Virus record (IMG/VR): IMGVR_UViG_3300045960_000031 | Location: 1 to 45,009 of that record | Direction: 5' to 3' (one strand) | DNA from: a virus | DNA: 45,009 nt | Part shown: positions 39,251 through 45,009 of the stretch, piece by piece | How positions within the stretch are numbered: position 1 is the stretch's first letter | Layout: every line of letters starts with the position of its first letter | Position numbers and translations under genes: made by a program | The notes under the pieces: model-generated | Database searches by the model: none | Seen by the model: only the letters and a program-made list of their open reading frames with translations | Told to the model about the DNA's origin: nothing

Positions 39251-39658
39251 ATGGAAAACCTTTTTGATAATGAAATAAGCATTGATCCTGTAAATTGGTG
39301 TCCTGAATGCGGAGAACCAACCGAAGCATGTGATGGTTTTGGTGTATGCTCCTTGGCGCAGACGCATAGATACGAAAACATAAAACTATCTCGAATATGG
39401 GTAATGCCATCAATCTGGACTTTTAGCATGAAACCTGTGCGCAAACTTTTCAGCAAGTACGGAGTTGGCACGGGTTGGATTGATCCATTTGGTGGTGGGG
39501 TGAAAGGAGTAGAGATGAGTTATGATTTTCATAAAGAAGTTGCAGGGTGGAGTTGGTATAAAAGATTGTGGGTTCGTTTTAGATGTTTTGTGAAATATAG
39601 AATACCGATGATAGTTTACTTGGCAAAGCGGGAGTGGAGAAGGAGGCCCCATGAGTGA
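39251..39658 (+). pseudogene. In-frame fusion containing a truncated adenine methylase start, 135 aa
   Basis: Three parts read as one frame. First, a small zinc-like opening (WCPECGEPTEACDGFGVC). Second, LSRIWVMPSIWTFSMKPVRKLF and WIDPF, which match the start of phage DNA adenine methylases, normally 230-270 residues. Third, after GGGVKGVE, a new basic Trp/Tyr/Arg-rich segment (MSYDFHKEVAGWSWYKRLW). The junction falls exactly in the 19-base repeat 39494-39512, which is also found at 37340. The methylase body (including its catalytic motif) is gone. It is a remnant, probably fused by recombination. An internal ATG at 39515 may make the last part alone. Confidence 0.6.
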
Positions 39659-39848
39659 GTGTTATTTTAAATTGAAAGTTGCCTTTGTTGAGGTGCTGTG
39701 GTGGTTTGGTTTGCTCCACTCGTCAACCACAGAATATATACGCCGAAAAGTTTATTGGGAATGGCGGTGGAGCAGATACGCAAGGGCGCAGAGAAGGCGG
39801 CCCTCTCCGTATATCGCACTTATCAAAAGTAGGGAGAAACACAATTAA
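39651..39848 (+). CDS. Small basic protein, 65 aa
   Basis: It starts with the duplicated segment (39640-39662), ATG 39651. Very basic and Trp-rich (KVAFVEVLWWFGLLH, YIRRKVYWEWRWSRYARAQRRRP), with one short hydrophobic stretch. Possibly peripheral to membrane or nucleic acid. Not recognised. Confidence 0.45.
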   Translation: MSECYFKLKVAFVEVLWWFGLLHSSTTEYIRRKVYWEWRWSRYARAQRRRPSPYIALIKSREKHN

Positions 39849-39901
39849 CCCTCACCCGTTGCAAGCGGTGTGGGGTAGTGATAATGAAGGGAGGATGAGA
39901 G

Positions 39902-40090
39902 ATGGGAACCAAAATAGAGGTTTTAAAAATGATAGCAGATGACATGAAAAACGATGCAAAGAATTTTGATGGTCGCCCCTTTAACGGGAAAACGGTTGCA
40001 GAATACTTTGGGAATCAAGGGGCGGCGATAGCAGCACTGGCAAACATTGTACGATCAATGCTTGAGGATAAAGAAGGGGGAGAGAAGTAA
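39902..40090 (+). CDS. Hypothetical protein, 62 aa
   Basis: GGGAGGATGAGAG precedes ATG 39902, after the second copy of the 24-base repeat (39859-39882). The protein is acidic to neutral and helical (IEVLKMIADDMKNDAKNFDG, TVAEYFGNQGAAIAALANIVRSMLEDKEGG). No family is known. Confidence 0.5.
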   Translation: MGTKIEVLKMIADDMKNDAKNFDGRPFNGKTVAEYFGNQGAAIAALANIVRSMLEDKEGGEK

Positions 40091-40112
40091 CCCCCGCCAA
40101 GGAGGAGAGAGA

Positions 40113-40286
40113 ATGAAAACTGAATTACGAGCAAAGTTAGAAAGAGTTCTTCAAAAGTTTATAGATGAAGATGACTATCGAAATTTTTATGTTTATGAAA
40201 CTATGATAGAGGATATGGCACGGGCAGTAAGCCTTGTATATGACGCGGCAGAAAAGGGCCAATTATTTGCAGAGAAACAGAAATAA
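40113..40286 (+). CDS. Hypothetical protein, 57 aa
   Basis: I chose ATG 40113, with AAGGAGGAGAGAG directly upstream, over an in-frame ATG at 40047 inside the previous gene. Helical, mildly charged protein (TELRAKLERVLQKFIDEDDYRNF, TMIEDMARAVSLVYDAAEKG). No domain. The stop lies 14 bases before the tRNA-like element. Confidence 0.5.
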   Translation: MKTELRAKLERVLQKFIDEDDYRNFYVYETMIEDMARAVSLVYDAAEKGQLFAEKQK

Positions 40287-40300
40287 TGAGTCAACCTGAT

Positions 40301-40404
40301 GGCGAGAGATGGCGGAATGGAGACGCAGACCAGCGTGCGGTTGGGGAGAGAACCAGCGAAAAGGAAGGCCGTCCCCGTGCCAGTTCGAACCTGGCCCTCT
40401 CGCC
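40301..40404 (+). ncRNA. tRNA-like element without a clear anticodon loop, 104 bases
   Basis: GGCGAGAG (40301-40308) and CTCTCGCC (40397-40404) close an acceptor-like stem of eight pairs. A perfect T arm is GCCAG-TTCGAAC-CTGGC (40379-40395). The D-arm region (TGGCGGAATGGAGACGC, 40310-40326) is like tRNA-Leu. The central part is 18 bases longer than in Leu tRNAs. It forms TGCGGTT/AACC-A-GCG (40336-40358) with an eight-base loop GGGGAGAG that lacks U33 and a normal anticodon. No CCA is encoded. Not a canonical tRNA; a mimic or decayed tRNA. Confidence 0.6.
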
Positions 40405-40419
40405 GCACAAGGAGGTAGG

Positions 40420-40545
40420 ATGAACGATCTTGAGAGGTGGTTTACTGAGTTAACGAGAAAATGTAAAAGGCGACCATCTTATTGGATTGAATATTGGCGA
40501 TTGATCGTTTCGGAGTGGTGGCTGAAGTGGTGGAGAAGGAGGTAG
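40420..40545 (+). CDS. Small basic Trp-rich protein, 41 aa
   Basis: AAGGAGGTAGG directly precedes ATG 40420, so I reject the longer version that reads through the tRNA-like element. MNDLERWFTELTRKCKRRPS is basic, and SEWWLKWWRRR is a Trp/Arg-rich end. The function is unknown; it may bind membrane or nucleic acid. Confidence 0.5.
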   Translation: MNDLERWFTELTRKCKRRPSYWIEYWRLIVSEWWLKWWRRR

Positions 40546-40548
40546 GGG

Positions 40549-40731
40549 ATGGATAAGTTGAAGCCGGTTTACGGAAATGTCGAAGTCAAAGTTGCTCCGT
40601 GGTGGTTGCTTTTACTGGCTCGTTATTTTGGGACATCCCTTGGTATAGAAGATGGTGCCTATGTGTTCAAGGGCTATCAATGGCGCGGGAAAATATATAT
40701 CGCAAAAATGAGGAACAGGAGGCAACCATGA
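40549..40731 (+). CDS. Hypothetical protein, 60 aa
   Basis: GAGGTAGGGG precedes ATG 40549. It has a short hydrophobic stretch (APWWLLLLARYFG) and a beta hairpin-like YVFKGYQWRGKIYIAKM. The stop overlaps the next gene (ATGA). The function is unknown. Confidence 0.5.
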   Translation: MDKLKPVYGNVEVKVAPWWLLLLARYFGTSLGIEDGAYVFKGYQWRGKIYIAKMRNRRQP

Positions 40732-41156
40732 CTGAGATAGATTTGGAGGAAGCAAGGGGAGGAGGAACGAGTGATTGGATTAGAGAGCAATATATTAAAA
40801 TACAGGATTATGTCATTCATAACAGACTCTATCCAGGGCAACCCCGTACCCTAAGTTGTGCTGATATTATTGTCTCCGAACTCTCCCGTGTGCGTGAGGA
40901 ATTGTTTCAAGAGACATCTCGCCTTAATGCAGCTGATGAGGAGATCAAAAAGCTGCGTCAGCGCGAGCAGGAGTATTGGGGGCCACTTGGTAAGGCGCAG
41001 GGGAAATTGATAACGATGCTTTGCAATGAAATTGATCTCATAATTATTGCCGCTACTGCACTTGGTGTAGATAAAATAATCAACAAGGCTGTGATAGAAA
41101 AATCAAAGCAACTCCGCGCCCGTATCGCTGAACTCGAAAAGGAGGTAGGGGTATGA
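40728..41156 (+). CDS. Coiled-coil protein, 142 aa
   Basis: I chose ATG 40728, which overlaps the previous stop and follows AGGAGGC. The protein has a flexible acidic start (TEIDLEEARGGGTSDWIREQY) and long helices with heptads (LSRVREELFQETSRLNAADEEIKKLRQREQEY, EKSKQLRARIAELEKEVG). Alternative longer frame starts at 40599. Not recognised. Confidence 0.55.
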   Translation: MTEIDLEEARGGGTSDWIREQYIKIQDYVIHNRLYPGQPRTLSCADIIVSELSRVREELFQETSRLNAADEEIKKLRQREQEYWGPLGKAQGKLITMLCNEIDLIIIAATALGVDKIINKAVIEKSKQLRARIAELEKEVGV

Positions 41157-41458
41157 CCAAAGATGAGATAATGAAGATGGATGACCATGAACTGTTAATG
41201 AAAGTTTGGGATTGGGCTGATAAAGACGGAACCACCCCGTTCCCTAATAAATTAGCCGATCAGCTTTATCTCTGCTACCAAGCCGAGGAAAAGATCAAGG
41301 AGATGGGGGAAGAAATGTGGATGAAATATGGTGCTTATCTATCACATAACTATCCCGTAAAAGACGTTATTGAGGATCATGCGGACATAGCGAATGTAGC
41401 CCATCTTTATCCTCGCCCTCGTGCCCAGGCCATACTCTTAACCGTGGAGGGGGTATGA
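41153..41458 (+). CDS. Hypothetical protein, 101 aa
   Basis: ATGA overlap with the previous gene. Acidic protein with a helical pattern (KDEIMKMDDHELLMKVWDWADKDG, QLYLCYQAEEKIKEMGEEMWMKYGAYL). Probably soluble. The stop overlaps the next start. No family. Confidence 0.5.
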   Translation: MTKDEIMKMDDHELLMKVWDWADKDGTTPFPNKLADQLYLCYQAEEKIKEMGEEMWMKYGAYLSHNYPVKDVIEDHADIANVAHLYPRPRAQAILLTVEGV

Positions 41459-41580
41459 CATTACTAGAGAAAAAAATTAGACTCACTATTGAAGATGTTA
41501 TATGGATTATAGCTTTGAGTTTTTGCGGTGGTTTTATTGCAGGAGTTTTAATTGTATATTGGCTAATTATATTTGCTTAA
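41455..41580 (+). CDS. Single-pass membrane protein, 41 aa
   Basis: ATGA overlap. One clear membrane helix (DVIWIIALSFCGGFIAGVLIVYWLIIFA) after a basic start (LLEKKIRLTI). Its stop is at 41578. It is too short for most gene finders. One of several micro-membrane proteins here. Confidence 0.5.
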   Translation: MTLLEKKIRLTIEDVIWIIALSFCGGFIAGVLIVYWLIIFA

Positions 41581-41595
41581 TCAAGGAGGCACCCA

Positions 41596-41823
41596 ATGAC
41601 TGAGCCGGTTTTGTCAGAGACGGTGAAGGGGATGATGGAGGATTTTATTCGTAAATGGGTAATAGATCAAGATTATCACTGTGAAACATGGGGTGATGTA
41701 AGAAAACAGTCACGCGCCGCCCTTCTTCCCATCCTCACGGTCGCACAGGAGGAGGCGAAGGCTGAGTGCAATCGCGAATGGGTGAAAAAACATGGCAAGG
41801 AACTCAATATCAGTCATACATGA
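41596..41823 (+). CDS. Hypothetical protein, 75 aa
   Basis: AAGGAGG precedes ATG 41596. Helical and acidic (TEPVLSETVKGMMEDFIRKWVIDQDYHCETWGDVRKQ, ILTVAQEEAKAECNREWVKKHG). No family recognised. It overlaps an in-frame upstream extension of the next gene, which I did not accept. Confidence 0.5.
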   Translation: MTEPVLSETVKGMMEDFIRKWVIDQDYHCETWGDVRKQSRAALLPILTVAQEEAKAECNREWVKKHGKELNISHT

Positions 41824-41840
41824 TAACCAAGGAGGGCGTG

Positions 41841-42263
41841 ATGGCGAAGATGATTATCATTGAAGGTTGCAGAGATTGCCCCAAGTTAGATGGCCCTTTT
41901 AATGGTGGAACCTTTCGGTGCTTCAAAACGGGGATATATTTCAGAAACATTAACATAATAGATGCTGCCTGTCCCCTCCCCGATGCCCCCTCATGCGAGA
42001 GAGAGGGGAAGGAGAAGAAGATGGCGCAAATTGATCCTGTTTATGATTTTGCTTATAAAATAGCCAAGGTCTTAAAAGAGATTTCATCTAGTCATGTATT
42101 TTTTATCATGCAACAAGCCTTTGGCGAAGAAATGGAATGGGACTCGGTTGTTGAATTGCTCAATACAATCATTGCACTTTCGGCATTACCCGATACCCCT
42201 CCCGCTATTGAAGGGGAGGATACCCCCGCTGAGGTTCAGGGTGACAAGGGGAAGGAGGGGTAA
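41841..42263 (+). CDS. Small Cys-motif protein, possibly fused to a second protein, 140 aa
   Basis: I chose ATG 41841, with AAGGAGG at 41829. The first 50 residues (IIEGCRDCPKLDG, FRCF, CPLPDAPSCER) follow the CxxCP...C...CPLP pattern of small phage proteins. At 42021 an internal ATG with GGGAAGGAGAAG ahead starts MAQIDPVYDFAYKIAKVLK, so two genes may have fused or the second may also be translated alone. The end is acidic and Pro-rich. Confidence 0.5.
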   Translation: MAKMIIIEGCRDCPKLDGPFNGGTFRCFKTGIYFRNINIIDAACPLPDAPSCEREGKEKKMAQIDPVYDFAYKIAKVLKEISSSHVFFIMQQAFGEEMEWDSVVELLNTIIALSALPDTPPAIEGEDTPAEVQGDKGKEG

Positions 42264-42264
42264 G

Positions 42265-42855
42265 ATGAGTGCTGAGGTTAAAATTGTGCTGACCGATCAG
42301 GAAATTATAGACTGTTTGCTTGAAGAAGCTGAGTATTGGGCAAAGCATAATCAAACTAGTGGTTATGGTGCCGCAGCAAATATGATTGCCTATTTGACTG
42401 TGCCCTATTTTTATAAAGGTAGACCGCCATCTACAAGGGACGAACGTCACCCAAAGAATCCGGACCTTACGAGAAAGGAGAGAGAAGAAAACGTGAAGAT
42501 ACGGATTGATCCCCTAGATACCCTTGTAAGCAAATATGTGAGGTTGCGTGATAAACATATATGCCAACGCTGTCATCATCCCGGCAATATCGTGGCGTGC
42601 GCCCATTTTCATGGAAGGGGAAAAAAGACTGTGAGATATGATCCTGATAACTGTACGTCTTTATGTTATGGGTGTCATTCGTTCCTAGATGGTCGTCCCG
42701 TAGAAAAGATTGAGTTTTTCCGGCAACTATTAGGTGAGAAGAAATTTAATGAATTGAATTATCGAGCTATGCAGACACATCCAAAACCTGACAAGGCGGC
42801 AATCAAGATATATCTACAAGAACAAATTAAATCATTGGAGGTAACTAATGGCTAA
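42265..42855 (+). CDS. NinG-like HNH recombination nuclease, 196 aa
   Basis: I chose ATG 42265, with GGGAAGGAGGGG ahead. The C-terminal half has DTLVSKYVRLRDKHICQRCHHPG, AHFHGRGKKTVRYDPDNC, SLCYGCHSFLDG, GKKKFNEL-type text (GEKKFNEL). This is the NinG-like fold with two Cys pairs and HNH-like His residues. NinG acts in recombination of lambdoid phages. The N-terminal third is unrelated and helical. Its end overlaps the next gene. Confidence 0.75.
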   Translation: MSAEVKIVLTDQEIIDCLLEEAEYWAKHNQTSGYGAAANMIAYLTVPYFYKGRPPSTRDERHPKNPDLTRKEREENVKIRIDPLDTLVSKYVRLRDKHICQRCHHPGNIVACAHFHGRGKKTVRYDPDNCTSLCYGCHSFLDGRPVEKIEFFRQLLGEKKFNELNYRAMQTHPKPDKAAIKIYLQEQIKSLEVTNG

Positions 42856-43567
42856 TGGTGACACAATACCTAAAATAAAAATACCGTTTCCTATCTGGTT
42901 AATTAAACAGGTATGGTATTGGCGAGGTCGCATTTTCCCCGACAAACACAAACAACGGCACTCCGAAGATGATAAGTGGATGCAGGAGAGAACGATATGC
43001 ATCTTGTTTTGGGGATTAGCAATACTGTTAGCTGGATGGGTTACATTTGTAATCTATATAGGTATCAAACAATATAATCAGCGTTTTTATATAAGGCAAC
43101 AAATTGAGGCCATCCTATTAAAGAACAACAAGGAACTTGACCCTACTTATGTCAGAGCCTTATCGCAGACGATCATTAATGAATCAGGGCCTATTGATCC
43201 TAGATTAGTAGCGGAGATGGTGATAGCAGAAAGTCATGCCATACCAGATAAAAAGGGGCCGCCAGTAGGTGATCACAAGAAACAAGCTGAGGGTGTAGCT
43301 CAGATATGGCCTGATAATCAAAAAGGCAGACCTGAATATATTAGATATCATTTAGTCCCGCAGATAGGAACTGCTAAAGAAGTATTTATGAAAGCCTATA
43401 AGGACAAGGGGGGTCTGAGAGGAGCTTTTGAGGGGTATATTGGGTTATCAGACAAAACTAAGAAAGCGAAGGATGCAAAATCAAAGGCAATAGTGGCAGA
43501 GGTAAATAGATATATAGCACAAATAACAGTAGGATTTTTAGAAGAAACAGGATATTGGAGGAAATGA
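42848..43567 (+). CDS. Membrane-anchored transglycosylase-like protein, 239 aa
   Basis: A single membrane helix (ICILFWGLAILLAGWVTFVIYIG) lies at residues about 50-72. The C-terminal domain has IDPRLVAEMVIAESHAIPDKKG and GVAQIWPD, which follow the ESxFxP...GLMQIxP scheme of soluble lytic transglycosylases, with E at the usual catalytic position. It overlaps the NinG-like gene by 8 bases. It may locally cut peptidoglycan during entry or host modification, or protect against superinfection. Confidence 0.6.
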   Translation: MANGDTIPKIKIPFPIWLIKQVWYWRGRIFPDKHKQRHSEDDKWMQERTICILFWGLAILLAGWVTFVIYIGIKQYNQRFYIRQQIEAILLKNNKELDPTYVRALSQTIINESGPIDPRLVAEMVIAESHAIPDKKGPPVGDHKKQAEGVAQIWPDNQKGRPEYIRYHLVPQIGTAKEVFMKAYKDKGGLRGAFEGYIGLSDKTKKAKDAKSKAIVAEVNRYIAQITVGFLEETGYWRK

Positions 43568-43635
43568 TGGATTATGAATTAGTAATGTTAATTATGAGCG
43601 GAATATTTATTTGTTTATTATTATTTTGTGATTAA
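43564..43635 (+). CDS. Single-pass membrane micropeptide, 23 aa
   Basis: ATGA overlap with the previous stop. 23 residues, of which MLIMSGIFICLLLFC form a membrane helix. It is coupled with the transglycosylase-like gene but is extremely short. Confidence 0.35.
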   Translation: MMDYELVMLIMSGIFICLLLFCD

Positions 43636-43704
43636 TTCTTCATCACCTCCTTAGCCCCCGCCCATCGGGTCTGAATAGGTGGGTTGTACCCCTGTGAGGA
43701 TAAT

Positions 43705-44124
43705 ATGAGAGAGATTAAGTTTAGGGCGTGGGTTAAAAAAGAAGATATTTTTCATAAAAAAGACAAAGATACAATGTTTACGGGGTTTACCTTCTCTGAT
43801 ATAGAAAATGGACATGATGAAGCAAATGTTTATTGTGAAAACGGAACATGGGAAGAACAAAAATGGGACAAGGCAATTATTATGCAATATACCGGCCTCA
43901 AGGACAAAAATAGCAAAGAGATTTATGAGGGGGATATTGTAAGAGAACCCTATGGATATGATGGAATAGAATGGCTTTATTATGTTGTTGCGTTTGGAGA
44001 ATCTGACGAATTAAGATGGGGGTTTTATCTCAACGAATATCCCGCTGCATCTACCAAAGATGTATTTGAAAGAATGGAAATTATTGGCAACCTCTATGAA
44101 TCACCTGAATTACTCAAGGAATGA
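43705..44124 (+). CDS. YopX family protein, 139 aa
   Basis: I chose ATG 43705, with TGAGGA upstream. MREIKFRAWVKKEDIFHKKD followed by IIMQYTGLKDKNSKEIYEGDIVR and MEIIGNLYESPELLKE are the standard YopX segments. The insert between them is normal. YopX proteins are common in phages and mobile elements and have no known biochemical function. The gene that follows starts two bases past the stop. Confidence 0.9.
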   Translation: MREIKFRAWVKKEDIFHKKDKDTMFTGFTFSDIENGHDEANVYCENGTWEEQKWDKAIIMQYTGLKDKNSKEIYEGDIVREPYGYDGIEWLYYVVAFGESDELRWGFYLNEYPAASTKDVFERMEIIGNLYESPELLKE

Positions 44125-44125
44125 G

Positions 44126-44383
44126 ATGGTTGAAAGAATACTATCTTTTGAAGAATACAAAGCTGATAACCTACGATGGGGTGGTGATATTCCCCCTTGT
44201 GTTAAGTGTACTGAAGAAAACTTTATCAAGTGTAGAGAATATGATGGTATCTGTGCAGCTTGGAGAAGATACGAACAATTAGAACCTTATGAAGATAAAG
44301 ATATAGGGGTAAGGAAACACTCTTTGAAGATGCCTTGGTTATTGTGGGAGGATTTACCTTCAACTTTCTTAAAATCTCCTTGA
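44126..44383 (+). CDS. Cys-containing hypothetical protein, 85 aa
   Basis: I chose ATG 44126, with AAGGA six bases ahead, over an in-frame upstream ATG inside YopX. The sequence has CVKC, CREYDGIC and several Trp, so a small Cys-rich, perhaps zinc-binding, protein. Its stop lies inside the TTGACA of the candidate promoter at 44380. Confidence 0.5.
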   Translation: MVERILSFEEYKADNLRWGGDIPPCVKCTEENFIKCREYDGICAAWRRYEQLEPYEDKDIGVRKHSLKMPWLLWEDLPSTFLKSP

Positions 44384-44408
44384 CATTTTTCCTAAAGTCG
44401 TGTATGCA
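44380..44408 (+). promoter_or_regulatory. Candidate promoter near the genome end
   Basis: TTGACA (44380-44385), the -35, lies in the 19-base segment shared with the early promoter (29769-29787). After 17 bases comes TATGCA, with TATGAT also at 44411 and 44416. A conserved TAnnnACTTA follows the same spacing in both promoters (29800 and 44403). It points to the intrinsic terminator at 44450 and then to the HNH gene, the ends and the packaging genes. Confidence 0.55.
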
Positions 44409-44424
44409 CTTATGATATGATTTA

Positions 44425-44445
44425 TATCTCTCTTCTAGAAAGATA
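44425..44445 (+). promoter_or_regulatory. Leader hairpin, copy of the 25476 element
   Basis: TATCTCTCT and AGAAAGATA can pair with one mismatch around TCT. The region TATCTCTCT-N7-AGATAGAA (44425-44448) has the same two arms and the same 7-base spacing as at 25479-25502. It stands between the promoter and the terminator. Confidence 0.45.
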
Positions 44446-44449
44446 GAAT

Positions 44450-44484
44450 AGCTCTCGTTTGTAAAGACGAGGGCTTTTTGTTTA
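44450..44484 (+). terminator. Intrinsic terminator
   Basis: AGCTCTCGT (44450-44458) pairs with ACGAGGGCT (44467-44475), nine pairs with one wobble, around an eight-base loop, followed by TTTTTGTTT. This is a classic rho-independent terminator and the best one in the window. It is located about 40 bases after the candidate transcription start region, before the last gene. Confidence 0.85.
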
Positions 44485-44503
44485 AGGGAAGGATATTAAA
44501 TAA

Positions 44504-44947
44504 TTGGTAACATTGGTTCTGGTTAAGCCTAGATTGAAACGATGTTCAATATGTAAGGAGGAAAAGCCTTATACGCCTGAGTATTTCTTTAGGGATAGAA
44601 CCAAATCAAGTGGTTTGAAGCAAAGATGCAAGAAGTGTGAGAATCAACGAGGGGAAGCACGAAAGCGCAAAAATCCTAAATGGATAGCCTATAGAGTGAA
44701 ATACAATAGGGAAGTTCTTGCTCCTAAATTAAGAGTGATAAGAGATGACGCTAAAAGAAAGGGTTGTAGTATTTGTGGATATAAGAAATGTCTTGCAGCC
44801 CTAGAATATCATCCTCTGTTTAGTAAAGAACGTGCAGTTAGTAAATCATTTCATAGCATACGCAAAATCAAAGAAGAAATAAAGAAGTGCATAGTAGTGT
44901 GTTCTAACTGTCATCGAGAGATCCATGAGGCAGAAAGAAATAAATAA
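44504..44947 (+). CDS. HNH endonuclease-like protein, 147 aa
   Basis: The start is uncertain; the frame opens at TTG 44504 with GGAAGGA further upstream. It has CSIC and CKKC (first zinc ribbon), then CSICGYKKCLAALEYHPL and CIVVCSNCHREIHEAE, the Cys/His arrangement of the HNH nucleases that stand next to terminase genes (CxxC...H...CxNCHxxxH). HNH proteins at this location help cos cleavage in several phages. If the genome is circular or concatemeric, it lies just upstream of terS. Confidence 0.8.
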   Translation: MVTLVLVKPRLKRCSICKEEKPYTPEYFFRDRTKSSGLKQRCKKCENQRGEARKRKNPKWIAYRVKYNREVLAPKLRVIRDDAKRKGCSICGYKKCLAALEYHPLFSKERAVSKSFHSIRKIKEEIKKCIVVCSNCHREIHEAERNK

Positions 44948-45009
44948 AACGAAAGTGATACCCCGGGGGAGGGGCCGGAAAGGGTGCCGGTATAAATACG
45001 CCTCGTGCG
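44948..45009 (+). other. GC-rich end region (candidate packaging site)
   Basis: The last 62 bases after the HNH gene contain GATACCCCGGGGGAGG and GGGGCCGGAAAGGGTGCCGG, far richer in GC than the neighbours, before the 11-base terminal repeat. The CCCCGGGG is palindromic, and CCGG-AAAGGGTG-CCGG could form a small hairpin. This lies directly between the HNH gene and the start of the packaging genes, so a cos-type site is plausible. Confidence 0.5.
44999..45009. repeat. Right copy of the 11-bp terminal direct repeat
   Basis: Identical to bases 1-11 (CGCCTCGTGCG). See the left copy. If this is a circular assembly, the unit length is 44998. Confidence 0.6.

Noticed and set aside
39679-39942. 87-residue frame overlapping 39651 and 39902
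   Set aside because: It runs out of frame through two better-supported small genes and the 24-base repeat.
40309-40545. 78-residue frame through the tRNA-like element
   Set aside because: AAGGAGG directly before ATG 40420 gives a better start, and the upstream part is explained by the paired RNA element.

Overview
The window looks like one complete tailed-phage genome of about 45 kb. The first 11 bases recur as the last 11, and every convincing gene lies on the + strand. The order is packaging, head, short-tail and ejection proteins, lysis, then early and replication genes, followed by a run of tiny genes that leads back to the ends. There is no tape-measure, tail-tube or sheath gene. Instead there are a large portal, adaptor-like proteins, a P22 gp10-like stopper and three Gly/Ala-rich ejection-type proteins, so a podovirus is most likely. 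No integrase, repressor, RNA polymerase or DNA polymerase was recognised, which suggests a virulent phage using host RNA polymerase and host replisome. Lipoproteins with lipoboxes, a spanin-like protein and a type IV prepilin-like peptide point to a Gram-negative host, probably one with type IV pili. The host genus cannot be read from the sequence.

Layout. 1-4700: small and large terminase subunits and portal. 4700-6100: radical SAM/SPASM enzyme and small genes, one a FmdB-type zinc ribbon. 6100-9130: scaffold, major capsid protein, and a tandem duplicated decoration-like protein. 9180-12290: a glycosyltransferase/methyltransferase cassette inside the structural module. 12280-25080: adaptors, a stopper protein that appears split in two around two GNAT-like genes, a third GNAT-like gene, ejection proteins, a CrtC/AttH-like lipocalin protein, and small fibre-like proteins. 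25150-28350: lysis region with holin-like membrane proteins, GH24 endolysin, lipoproteins and a 324-base gene-free stretch packed with perfect hairpins. 28350-36710: zinc ribbons, two metallophosphoesterases, an HTH-HNH protein, a 42-residue prepilin-like protein, a second radical SAM enzyme, an SSB-like protein, a PD-(D/E)XK nuclease and a RecA/DnaB-fold ATPase. 36740-43640: cytosine methylase, an Imm-5-like protein with a GCC-rich repeat, many very small genes sharing duplicated start-site segments, a tRNA-like element, a NinG-like nuclease and a membrane-anchored transglycosylase-like protein. 43700-45009: YopX protein, a promoter-terminator pair, an HNH protein and the genome end.

How the parts fit. 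Three sigma70-like promoters were found: before the lysis region (25452), before the early region (29777) and near the genome end (44380). The last is followed about 70 bases later by a strong intrinsic terminator, with an HNH gene, the ends and the terminase genes downstream. That arrangement resembles the lambda pR-prime/tR-prime late switch. The most unusual content is the structured RNA before the endolysin, the prepilin mimic, the anticodon-poor tRNA-like element, the split stopper gene, the capsid-side sugar cassette, two radical SAM enzymes and the lipocalin-like protein. All family assignments come from reading motifs by eye. No database search was run.
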